From Treponemataceae bacterium (lineage in GTDB: Bacteria > Spirochaetota > Spirochaetia > Treponematales > Treponemataceae), in NCBI GenBank assembly GCA_024685655.1, contig JAIKVO010000227.1:1-49448 (forward strand): DNA of 49,448 bases, read 5' to 3'. A program made the position numbers and the translations under genes. Under the pieces are notes generated by a model. That model did not search any database. It saw only the letters and a list, made by a program, of their open reading frames with translations, and was not told the origin of the DNA. Positions within the stretch are counted from its first letter, which is position 1, and each line of letters opens with the position of its first letter. Below are positions 42,399-49,448 of this stretch, in pieces.

Positions 42399-42427
42399 TT
42401 GCCACTTTGACGTGGATTTCGTAAAAT
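42399..42427 (+). promoter_or_regulatory. Sigma-70 promoter of ilvB, leaderless
   Basis: TTGCCA (42399-42404), 17-nt spacer, TAAAAT (42422-42427), then 6 nt to ATG at 42434. Both hexamers match 5 of 6. The transcription start is predicted exactly at the start codon, and no Shine-Dalgarno exists. Confidence 0.75.
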
Positions 42428-42433
42428 TATAAC

Positions 42434-44236
42434 ATGGAAGCAACGGGTGCGCAGATAGTCATAAAACTTCTTGAACGACAAGGGATAACAACTGTCGCAG
42501 GAATACCGGGCGGTTCTATTTTACCAATTTATGACGCACTTTACAAAAGCAGCATAAAACATATTCTCGTAAGGCAGGAACAAGCAGGCGGATTCATAGC
42601 CCAGGGTATCGCGCGTTCCACGGGACTTCCGGCGGTGTGTCTTGCAACAAGCGGACCAGGCGCCATGAATCTGCTTACCGCAATTGCAGACGCAAAGGCA
42701 GATTCTGTTCCGTTGATAGCTATTACAGGCCAGGTAGCGACAAGTTTTATCGGGACGGATGCATTTCAGGAAGCTGACACTTTCGGACTTTCTTTCCCAA
42801 TAACAAAGCATAGTGTTCTTGTTTCTTCCGCAGAGGAGCTTCTTCACGTAATCCCGGAAGCTTTTTCTCTAGCCGCATCGGGACGACCGGGGCCGATACT
42901 TATTGATATTCCAGTGAATGTCCAGCAACAGACAGTTTCTTTTACAGAATGGCCTGAGCCTGGGAAAAAAACGCGTCAGGCAGCAAGGTTCCGCACTCAA
43001 GGGAAAGAACTAGTGTGCAAAATGAAAGAGTTTGCGAAAACTCTCTTGGAAGCAAAGAATCCAGTAATTTTTGCAGGCGGTGGATGTACTTCGACTTCAG
43101 CTAGAAAAGGACTTCTTGATTTTTTAGAAATATTTCCTGCACCGGTCGTAACAAGCCTGATGGGGCTTTGCTCGCTTTCATCGGAACATCCGTGTTTTTA
43201 TGGCATGACAGGTGTTTACGGCTGTAAAAAAGCGAACGATGCGCTTATGAATGCGGATGTTATTCTTGCTACTGGCGTACGGTTTGATGAACGGGCTGCT
43301 GGTCGCAAAGCTTCTTATTGCAAAGGGAAAATTCTTCATATAGATATAGATGCGGCGGAGATAGACAAGCTTGTAGAATCGTACAGTTCCGCTGTTGTAG
43401 ATACTGAAACAGCGTTGCCGGTGCTGGCAGAATGTATCAGGAGCGAATCGCATGTTTCTGGCAGCGAGAAAAAAACTTGCGACATTGCTTTCTCCACGGC
43501 AAACGAGAGCTTTCACCCCAATATTGCTAATTCCACGCCACAAGAACCGACTTCACAAGGGGCAAGACTTATTGCGTGTTTACCAGAAGCCGCCGTTCGT
43601 GCCGGTCTCGACAAAGAAAACATCGTCGTTGTAACTGATGTAGGACAGCACCAAATGTGGACCGCGCAGGGCTATCCGTTTACGGAGCCACGACAGCTTT
43701 TAACATCCGGGTCGCTCGGGACGATGGGGTTCGGACTTCCTGCAGCAATAGGAGCCGCGCTCGCCTCGCCCGGTAAGCGTATTCTGTGTATTTCAGGCGA
43801 CGGTTCGATAATGATGAATATTCAGGAGCTCGCAACACTTGCTGAACTTGACTGCGATGTTACGATTGCCGTAATAGACAACAACGCGCTTGGGCTTGTA
43901 AAACAACTGCAAGCAAACGGATTCAAACACAGATACAGCGAAAGCTTTTATAAAAAGCCGTCGAATATTGCGCTGATTGCAGAATCGTTCGGCATTCCAT
44001 CACGCCACATAGACGGAACCGCGCTTATAGAAGGCAAGAGCGTTGGCATTTTCAACGGCACTCGCGGCTGTGACGGTATGAGCGACACAAACGCGTCTAG
44101 TACAGCTTTCACGAACGACTGCCACGAGGCTCGTACCTCTGGCAAATCTTGCGCTGATTGGGAACTTTTCGCGTTTCCAAAAGCCGGAAGTGGGCCACGG
44201 CTTGTTCAAATATCAGTTCCGTCCTGTTGGAAATGA
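42434..44236 (+). CDS. ilvB: Acetolactate synthase, large (catalytic) subunit
   Basis: Protein of 600 aa, a ThDP enzyme that makes acetolactate or acetohydroxybutyrate for Val/Leu/Ile. Seen: catalytic Glu in ILVRQEQAGGFIAQGIARSTG, LATSGPGAMNLLTAIADA, PLIAITGQV, SGRPGPILIDIPVNVQ, and the ThDP-binding motif ILCISGDGSIMMNIQELATLAELDCDVTIAVIDNNALGLVKQLQ. Two stretches look like low-complexity insertions: about residues 335-375 before the third domain, and about 545-580 near the C-terminus (Cys/Thr/Ser-rich). A small subunit gene (ilvN) does not follow. The protein may be IlvB-type or a catabolic relative; the divergent leuA favours biosynthesis. Confidence 0.9.
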   Translation: MEATGAQIVIKLLERQGITTVAGIPGGSILPIYDALYKSSIKHILVRQEQAGGFIAQGIARSTGLPAVCLATSGPGAMNLLTAIADAKADSVPLIAITGQVATSFIGTDAFQEADTFGLSFPITKHSVLVSSAEELLHVIPEAFSLAASGRPGPILIDIPVNVQQQTVSFTEWPEPGKKTRQAARFRTQGKELVCKMKEFAKTLLEAKNPVIFAGGGCTSTSARKGLLDFLEIFPAPVVTSLMGLCSLSSEHPCFYGMTGVYGCKKANDALMNADVILATGVRFDERAAGRKASYCKGKILHIDIDAAEIDKLVESYSSAVVDTETALPVLAECIRSESHVSGSEKKTCDIAFSTANESFHPNIANSTPQEPTSQGARLIACLPEAAVRAGLDKENIVVVTDVGQHQMWTAQGYPFTEPRQLLTSGSLGTMGFGLPAAIGAALASPGKRILCISGDGSIMMNIQELATLAELDCDVTIAVIDNNALGLVKQLQANGFKHRYSESFYKKPSNIALIAESFGIPSRHIDGTALIEGKSVGIFNGTRGCDGMSDTNASSTAFTNDCHEARTSGKSCADWELFAFPKAGSGPRLVQISVPSCWK

Positions 44237-44321
44237 TGATTTCTTTTTCAAAACGGAGCCGTGAGCTAATATGCCGCGCTGATACAAGCGAAACTTTCGG
44301 GACTACCTCAATGGAGAAAAA

Positions 44322-47054
44322 ATGCACAAAATAGAACTTCTTGCTCCGGCAGGATCGGAGGACGCTTTTTTTGCAGCAATCGCAGCGGGAGCAAATGCCG
44401 TTTATTTCGGCACAAACCGTTTCAACGCACGAGAGCGGGCTACAAACATCAGTTTGGAGCGGCTGCCTTTTCTTACAAAAATAGCCCACGCGCATAACGT
44501 CCGCATGTACATGACACTCAACATTGTTTTTTATGACAATGAGTTTTCAGATGCGGTCGAGCTTGTGGGCGCGGCGTATAAAAGCGGGATTGATGCAGTT
44601 ATAGTGCAGGATTTAGGCATGATTTCCGTATTGAAAAACGCTTTTCCCAACCTTGAAATTCATGCATCCACGCAAATGACGACACACAACACTGCTCAAT
44701 GCAAGCTGCTTTCCGAAATGGGCGTTTCCCAAATCAACCTGAGCCGCGAACTTTCTTTAGACGAAATAAAACCGCTCGCAGCTTTTTTGAACGCAAACTC
44801 CATTGTGCCGGAAGTTTTTATCCACGGCGCGTATTGCATATCGTTCTCCGGGCAGTGCTATTTTTCGGGCGGACTATACGGATTACCGGGAAACAGAGGG
44901 CAGTGCGTACAGCCTTGCCGCCGGGAGTTTTGTGCGAGTGCAGTTACGAGCGGCTCGGCACAGGACGGAGAGGCAACTTATCGTGGGTTTGGCTCCCCGT
45001 GCGCAAAAGGAAAGGGAAAAAACTATTTAACGCCGTTTAATTTGAAAGATAACTGCGTGTTCAGCAGGATAAAAGAACTTGTTGAGGCATGCGGATGGAG
45101 CGAGCGAGCACAAGATACAAAGTGGCCGATATGTAGCTTAAAAATAGAAGGGCGCATAAAAAGTGCGGATTATGTATACGCTGTAACATCCGCATGGCGA
45201 GAGCAGCTTGACAAGCTTGAAAATGGCATCAAAACTGCGGCATCGGACGAAAGGCTTTCTCTTTCGATGAACAGAGGATTTTCTGCCGGCTACTTAGGAA
45301 ACGACATTTCGCGCGATATGTTCACATCAGGCAAAAAAGACCACTCTTGGACCGAGTGCGGCTCTGTCGTGTCTTTTAGAGCTGACAGCAGGACGCTTTT
45401 GCTCACGCTCGCAGATTCTGCACCGGGTGGGGCTTTCTCCGCACCGGAAAACGGTGATGAAGTTGCAATTTACGGAAAAGACGGCTCTTTTATATGCAAT
45501 GCATCTGTGAAAAGCGTGGGAAAAGCTGGCTCAAAGCAGATTTTTGCAAAAATCGCGATAAACGGCAAGCTTAACGGAAAAATAATGCCGGGACAAAGCA
45601 TTCTGCGGATCAAGCATTTTTTGAGCGACGAAGCGCTTACGAAGCTGAAAACGTCGCTTATCTCCGGCGCGACGGCGTCGTCGGGTTATAGCGAGAGCGT
45701 GGCGGATTCCTGTGGAGCCGGTGCCGATATGCGCAGAGCAAATGCCGACGATCTCAACACGGACAATGCTGATTCTTGTGGCGAAGGAAAAACGGCAGTT
45801 TCGGTGCGAATAAGCGGACAACAGGGCGGCTTGCTTGAAACAGAGTGGCGCATTTTGTCAGGAGCAACGATCAAAGATTACGTGAAAAAAAATCCGCAGC
45901 AATCGCATCAATCAGACAACCTTGCACAAAACACAGCAAATAATTCCGCTTGCCGAACCGACAAAACTTGTGTCACCGTTCGCTCCAAAACTCTGCTTTC
46001 CTCAGCGCAAAAGCGGAGCCTCGATGAAAAAACTATCACCGAAAAGCTCGGGCGGCTCGGCGGCACATCGTTTTTCCTTGCAGAAATCGATTGCACCGGA
46101 CTTGCGCAAAACCTTTTCTTACCGCTCGGTGAACTGAATGAAATACGTCGCCAAGCTATAGCATTACTTGCCTCCACACTACTTGACTCCGCATCCAAAG
46201 CGGAAAATGTTTCTTCGCCAATTACAGCCGTGCTCGCGCCACAAACGGATAGTGCGCCCAAAACGGATAGCGCGCATCAAACAACAGTCTCCGTTCCGCA
46301 CTTGACTGGCAAACAAGCAAACACGAAAAACTTCCGCATAATCACGCTTCTTCATTCGCTGGACGAATACAGCCCGCGCACATGCGAAAGCAAATGTGCA
46401 ACCTCCGGCAAAAGCGCGGCCCACAAAACCGCAAACGCGATCTCAAAACAAAATGCAGTCTCCAAAACAGAGAACGCGATTTTCGCTCTTGAAATTCCTG
46501 TTTTGTTCCGTGACGGAACGCGAGATAAATACATCAGTTTTCTTAACGCACACCCGGATGTTTTGCCGTATTTTCCAGCAATCCTCTTTGAAACCGACAT
46601 TAATGAAGCCGTCAACTTCTTGTCGGAACTCACGAAGCGCGTTGTAATCTGTGAGAATGCCGGGCTTCTTGTAGCCGCACACGACGCAGGCTTTTCCGTC
46701 GTCCCGGGATTTCATCTAAACATCACAAACTCATATTCTAGCGCAGAGTATTGCACACGTTTCAAATGCCCAGCTGTCATTCCGTCCCCAGAAACGACGG
46801 CGGCACAACTGAACAATCTGACGCTGCCGGACAATACAGAATTGTGGCTTTTACCGTCTGCAAAAAACTTTCTTATGCAAAGCCGTCAATGTCTTGTCGC
46901 TCGTGCGTCCGGCTGCAAAAAAACGGCAACTGACAGAGAATGCCTTAAAAACTGCGAGCGCGCCGTTTCTCTCGTTGGCAGTCAGGGCGAAAGAATCATC
47001 GCTGAAAAACGACCGGGGTTCTATTCGTGTCTGAGCTTGCAGCCCACACTTTAA
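44322..47054 (+). CDS. U32 peptidase-family protein, RlhA-like (23S rRNA hydroxylation)
   Basis: Protein of 910 aa. N-terminal U32 domain: KIELLAPAGSEDAFFAAIAAGANAVYFG, then IHASTQMTTHNTAQ, and the family signature EVFIHGAYCISFSGQCYFSG followed by GNRGQCVQPCRREF, whose cysteines could hold an Fe-S cluster. It resembles E. coli RlhA, which makes 5-hydroxycytidine in 23S rRNA, including a long C-terminal part ending in a second Cys-containing segment (CKKTATDRECLKNCERAVSL). It is about 250 aa longer than RlhA as I recall it because of Ser/Thr/Ala-rich inserts (about residues 445-490, 525-560 and 640-720). TGGAGA lies before ATG. The HEAT-repeat gene follows after 11 nt. Confidence 0.78.
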   Translation: MHKIELLAPAGSEDAFFAAIAAGANAVYFGTNRFNARERATNISLERLPFLTKIAHAHNVRMYMTLNIVFYDNEFSDAVELVGAAYKSGIDAVIVQDLGMISVLKNAFPNLEIHASTQMTTHNTAQCKLLSEMGVSQINLSRELSLDEIKPLAAFLNANSIVPEVFIHGAYCISFSGQCYFSGGLYGLPGNRGQCVQPCRREFCASAVTSGSAQDGEATYRGFGSPCAKGKGKNYLTPFNLKDNCVFSRIKELVEACGWSERAQDTKWPICSLKIEGRIKSADYVYAVTSAWREQLDKLENGIKTAASDERLSLSMNRGFSAGYLGNDISRDMFTSGKKDHSWTECGSVVSFRADSRTLLLTLADSAPGGAFSAPENGDEVAIYGKDGSFICNASVKSVGKAGSKQIFAKIAINGKLNGKIMPGQSILRIKHFLSDEALTKLKTSLISGATASSGYSESVADSCGAGADMRRANADDLNTDNADSCGEGKTAVSVRISGQQGGLLETEWRILSGATIKDYVKKNPQQSHQSDNLAQNTANNSACRTDKTCVTVRSKTLLSSAQKRSLDEKTITEKLGRLGGTSFFLAEIDCTGLAQNLFLPLGELNEIRRQAIALLASTLLDSASKAENVSSPITAVLAPQTDSAPKTDSAHQTTVSVPHLTGKQANTKNFRIITLLHSLDEYSPRTCESKCATSGKSAAHKTANAISKQNAVSKTENAIFALEIPVLFRDGTRDKYISFLNAHPDVLPYFPAILFETDINEAVNFLSELTKRVVICENAGLLVAAHDAGFSVVPGFHLNITNSYSSAEYCTRFKCPAVIPSPETTAAQLNNLTLPDNTELWLLPSAKNFLMQSRQCLVARASGCKKTATDRECLKNCERAVSLVGSQGERIIAEKRPGFYSCLSLQPTL

Positions 47055-47065
47055 GGAGCGAATAA

Positions 47066-47671
47066 TTGAACGAATCTGAACTTTATAAAGAACTTGGAAC
47101 TCTTACAAAAGACAAGAACAAATGGAAAGAAAACATTCCTTATGTCTCGACGCTTCTGACCCACGAATCTGTAAAAATCCAGGCAAAATCATTATGGCTT
47201 CTTGGCGAGATGGGGCTCGAATATCCGCTGTTTGTGAAAGACTCCGTTCCGAAAATCGCATCTTTTTATGACAGTATGGAACCACTTTTACGCGAGCGTG
47301 CTGTAAACGCACTCGGTAGAATCGGGCGAGGAAACTATTCGGTAATCGAGCCGTATTGGGCTGGCTTGTTCCGTTTTGCCACCGATGAAACTCCGAATGT
47401 CAGGCTTAGTTTTATCTGGGCATCTGAAAACATCGCGACGAACACTCCCGACATTTACGCGGATTATATGCCGATATTCGAAAAACTCCTTCACGATAAA
47501 GATGATAAGGTGCGGATGGAAGCGCCGGAAATATTCCGTGTTCTTGGAAAACGACGTCCGGAGTTTGTCACACCTTTTGTGGAAAAGCTTCAAAAGATGG
47601 CAGAAACAGATGAAAACCGTGTCGTAAGAATCCACTGTTCAGGTGCGATAAAAGCCACAAAGCAGCATTGA
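47066..47671 (+). CDS. HEAT-repeat protein, unknown function
   Basis: Protein of 201 aa with a TTG start (AGGAG seven bases upstream). Made of helical pairs of HEAT type: VKIQAKSLWLLGEMGLEYP, LLRERAVNALGRIGRGNYS, PNVRLSFIWASENIATNTP, DKVRMEAPEIFRVLGKRRPEFV and RVVRIHCSGAIKATK. Such proteins are binding scaffolds. No signal peptide or enzyme motif. It lies 11 nt after the U32 gene and is probably cotranscribed with it; convergent with the methyltransferase gene. Confidence 0.8.
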   Translation: MNESELYKELGTLTKDKNKWKENIPYVSTLLTHESVKIQAKSLWLLGEMGLEYPLFVKDSVPKIASFYDSMEPLLRERAVNALGRIGRGNYSVIEPYWAGLFRFATDETPNVRLSFIWASENIATNTPDIYADYMPIFEKLLHDKDDKVRMEAPEIFRVLGKRRPEFVTPFVEKLQKMAETDENRVVRIHCSGAIKATKQH

Positions 47672-47678
47672 AATTGAA

Positions 47679-48350
47679 CTATTCTCGTCTTGTGCTCACG
47701 GAAACGCCGTCGCCGAGCGTGTAAAATGTCGTGTCAAAGTTTTTGTTCGCCATTAAATAGATGATAAAACCACGGATTTTGCGCAAAAGTTTTATCGTGT
47801 TGTAGTTGTATGTTTTTCGGTAGCCGGCAGTCATGCCGTGAAAAAGCAGATTGTCGCTGATTATCGCGCCGTGTGGCGAAAGGAATTTTTCATACATCTC
47901 GAAAAAAGCGATGTATTGGGATTTCGCTGCATCAAGGAAGATAAGGTCGGCGGTGGCTCCTACAACTTCCGCGGCTGCCCCTGAGCCCGACGAAGTTACT
48001 GCAGCTCCTGCAAGTTCCGCTTCTACCCGCGCCAATGTTTCCAACCGGAGCGCATCGCCATGAATGACGCGCACCCGGTCAGAAAGCCCCGCATCCGCAA
48101 CGTTTTCTACAGCTTGTACGAACCGCTTTTCATCAAGTTCTACCGTGACGACCCGTACATCTGTAGATACAGATGCGAACTGAATAGCGGAACAGCCGGT
48201 AGCACTCCCAATTTCAAGTATCGTTCGGACGTTGTGCGCGCGGATATAATCGCAAATAAAGCGCAAACCTTCGTCCTGCATGACAGGAATTCCGTTTTCC
48301 CGGGCTTCTTGTTTTAATGATTCTACATCACTCACTGTAAACTCGCGCAT
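47679..48350 (-). CDS. SAM-dependent O-methyltransferase, TrmR-like
   Basis: Protein of 223 aa from the Met of MREFTVSDVESLK; the ORF track begins with a TTG 23 codons earlier, whose residues look unlike the family. The fold is the catechol-O-methyltransferase type: TILEIGSATGCSAIQFAS (SAM motif I), VVTVELDEKRFVQAVENVADAGLSDRVRVIHGDAL, DLIFLDAAKSQYIAFFEMYEKFLSPHGAIISDNLLFHG and LGDGVSVSTRRE. It best resembles TrmR (YrrM), which methylates 5-hydroxyuridine 34 of tRNA; a small-molecule substrate is possible. A Gly/Ala/Ser-rich stretch (about residues 122-146) interrupts the domain before motif IV. No ribosome site is evident. Confidence 0.8.
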   Translation of the reverse strand: MREFTVSDVESLKQEARENGIPVMQDEGLRFICDYIRAHNVRTILEIGSATGCSAIQFASVSTDVRVVTVELDEKRFVQAVENVADAGLSDRVRVIHGDALRLETLARVEAELAGAAVTSSGSGAAAEVVGATADLIFLDAAKSQYIAFFEMYEKFLSPHGAIISDNLLFHGMTAGYRKTYNYNTIKLLRKIRGFIIYLMANKNFDTTFYTLGDGVSVSTRRE

Positions 48351-48419
48351 TTCTGGGGTTTTAGAGGCGAAGGGGTATTCGCAACGAGCGCGACGTGCGA
48401 AGTTTCTAGCGGCGGACAA

Positions 48420-48483
48420 GACCGGAGCGCGCCGGACACCGTACGGAGCGCAAGGACTTGGAGCGAGGGGGAGTCTTCCCCCT
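48420..48483. repeat. GC-rich extragenic hairpin element at the 3' end of mrp
   Basis: AGGGGGA-gtct-TCCCCCT (48466-48483) overlaps the mrp stop codon. Read in the direction of the gene, hairpin plus following CTCGCTCCAA is nearly the same as the element after the S41 gene (26507-26530, CTCGCTTCAA), in the same orientation relative to its gene. No U-tract follows in either case. Confidence 0.5.
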
Positions 48484-49315
48484 ACAGTTTTTCGAGCATA
48501 GATGCCATATCGTCAAGCCAGCTGCCTTTCACGTCCTCTATTTTGCCCGCATCAGTCGCCGTCGCGATATCCGGCACAACCGGCACTTTGCAGACAGTCT
48601 TTACGCCGTGCTTCGCCGCAATCTCATCGATGTGGCTCTTGCCGAAGATCTCGATTTTCTTTCCGCAGTCGGGGCACTCAACGTAGCTCATATTCTCAAC
48701 AAGACCGAGCACCGGGATATTCATCATGCCAGCCATTTTTACAGCTTTCTCGACAATCATGCCGACCAGTTCCTGAGGCGATGCCGTGACGATAATGCCG
48801 TCCACTGGAATCGATTGGAACACCGTCAGAGGCACGTCACCAGTTCCCGGAGGCATATCGATAAACATAAAATCAATGTCGCCCCACATAACGTCTGTCC
48901 AGAACTGCTTTACCGCGCCTGCGATAACAGGTCCGCGCCAAACAACAGGGTCGGTTGCGTTTTCGAGCAGCAGATTCAGCGACATAACGCCGATGCCGTT
49001 TTTCGACATTACAGGGTACATTCCGCTGTCATTTCCGACGGCTTTTTCCGTAAGACCGAATGCGCGCGGCACGGATGGTCCCGTGATATCCGCGTCAAGA
49101 ACGGCAGTTTTCAAGCCTTTGCGGTTCATAAGAACAGCGAGCATCGAAGTTACGAACGATTTTCCGACTCCGCCCTTTCCGCTTGCTACAGCGATAACTT
49201 TTTTTATGTGCGTTCCCTCGTGAGGTTTTTCGTGCATATCCTGCGGCGCGTTGCGTGATGGGCAGTTTGAGCCGCACGACGAGCAGTCGTGTGTGCAATT
49301 TTCTTGATCACTCAT
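48482..49315 (-). CDS. mrp: Mrp/NBP35-family ATPase, iron-sulfur cluster carrier
   Basis: Protein of 277 aa from the Met of MSDQENC (AAGGAAA upstream); the ORF-track start at 49438 adds an unrelated leader. The N-terminus is Cys-rich (CTHDCSSCGSNCPS), as in NBP35-type proteins that bind a 4Fe-4S cluster. Deviant Walker A VASGKGGVGKSFVTSMLA, then VLDADITGPSVPRAFG, FIDMPPGTGDVPLTVFQSIP, and the conserved GLVENMSYVECPDCGKKIEIFG with a CxxC that can bridge a cluster between subunits. Role: assembly and transfer of Fe-S clusters in the cytoplasm. It is transcribed alone; 49316-49448 upstream holds no recognisable gene. Confidence 0.93.
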   Translation of the reverse strand: MSDQENCTHDCSSCGSNCPSRNAPQDMHEKPHEGTHIKKVIAVASGKGGVGKSFVTSMLAVLMNRKGLKTAVLDADITGPSVPRAFGLTEKAVGNDSGMYPVMSKNGIGVMSLNLLLENATDPVVWRGPVIAGAVKQFWTDVMWGDIDFMFIDMPPGTGDVPLTVFQSIPVDGIIVTASPQELVGMIVEKAVKMAGMMNIPVLGLVENMSYVECPDCGKKIEIFGKSHIDEIAAKHGVKTVCKVPVVPDIATATDAGKIEDVKGSWLDDMASMLEKL

Positions 49316-49448
49316 GTCAGTTTCCTTTTGAGCTGATAGTATAGCCTGAAGACCGACAATTTTCAATGAGTCATTATTATGGAAATATAGGGGATATGGG
49401 GGCTCGCCGGTGGCAATCACCACGGTTCTTACCACCAAAAAGCCTCGC

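Noticed and set aside
42232-42433. T-box or leader-peptide attenuator between leuA and ilvB
   Set aside because: No T-box sequence, no run of Leu/Val/Ile codons and no competing hairpins; simple promoters explain the gap.

Overview
The window reads as chromosome of a spirochaete, most likely a Treponema of the non-pallidum, host- or gut-associated kind. This is inferred from a short alanyl-tRNA synthetase without the usual C-terminal domain, a BMP-family nucleoside/riboflavin-type ABC transporter, abundant lipoproteins, a stand-alone groES, and chemotaxis and c-di-GMP proteins. No rRNA, tRNA, CRISPR array or insertion sequence was seen.

Layout. 1-6.7 kb: groES, then a minus-strand run of housekeeping genes (TPR lipoprotein, nusB, SurA/PpiC-like foldase, alaS, small membrane protein). 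6.9-9.8 kb: an AT-rich accessory patch with a lipoprotein, an XRE-type regulator and two PIN-domain toxin/antitoxin pairs; the first toxin is frameshifted at an A7 run. 9.8-12.2 kb: polar amino-acid ABC operon. 12.3-17 kb: secreted transglutaminase-like protein, an orphan membrane protein and a chemoreceptor. 17-21.8 kb: BMP-type ABC transporter in which the tandem ATPase and one permease are fused in one polypeptide. 22-26.5 kb: GGDEF protein, an unknown protein and a membrane-anchored S41-like protease. 26.7-34.1 kb: two beta-helix lipoproteins divergent from a membrane-anchored Ig-like protein, an OmpR-type response regulator, a histidine kinase and an alpha/beta hydrolase; this looks like one surface-polysaccharide sensing locus. 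34.1-38.8 kb: EAL protein, tsaD and a divergent polysaccharide deacetylase. 38.9-40.1 kb: a structured RNA resembling 6S RNA, an alternative sigma factor, and a canonical sigma-54 promoter in front of that sigma gene. 40.5-44.2 kb: divergent leuA and ilvB. 44.3-49.3 kb: U32 peptidase-family protein (RlhA-like), HEAT-repeat protein, TrmR-like methyltransferase and Mrp ATPase.

Regulation. Many genes have a readable sigma-70 promoter, almost always with a 17-nt spacer. Eight genes that lack a Shine-Dalgarno sequence have the -10 hexamer ending only 6-8 nt before the start codon, which predicts leaderless or nearly leaderless mRNAs. The strongest regulatory lead is the sigma-54 promoter before the alternative sigma gene, an arrangement reminiscent of the RpoN-RpoS cascade known from Borrelia.

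All calls come from reading the sequence; no database search was run. Start codons moved from the ORF track are stated in the entries.
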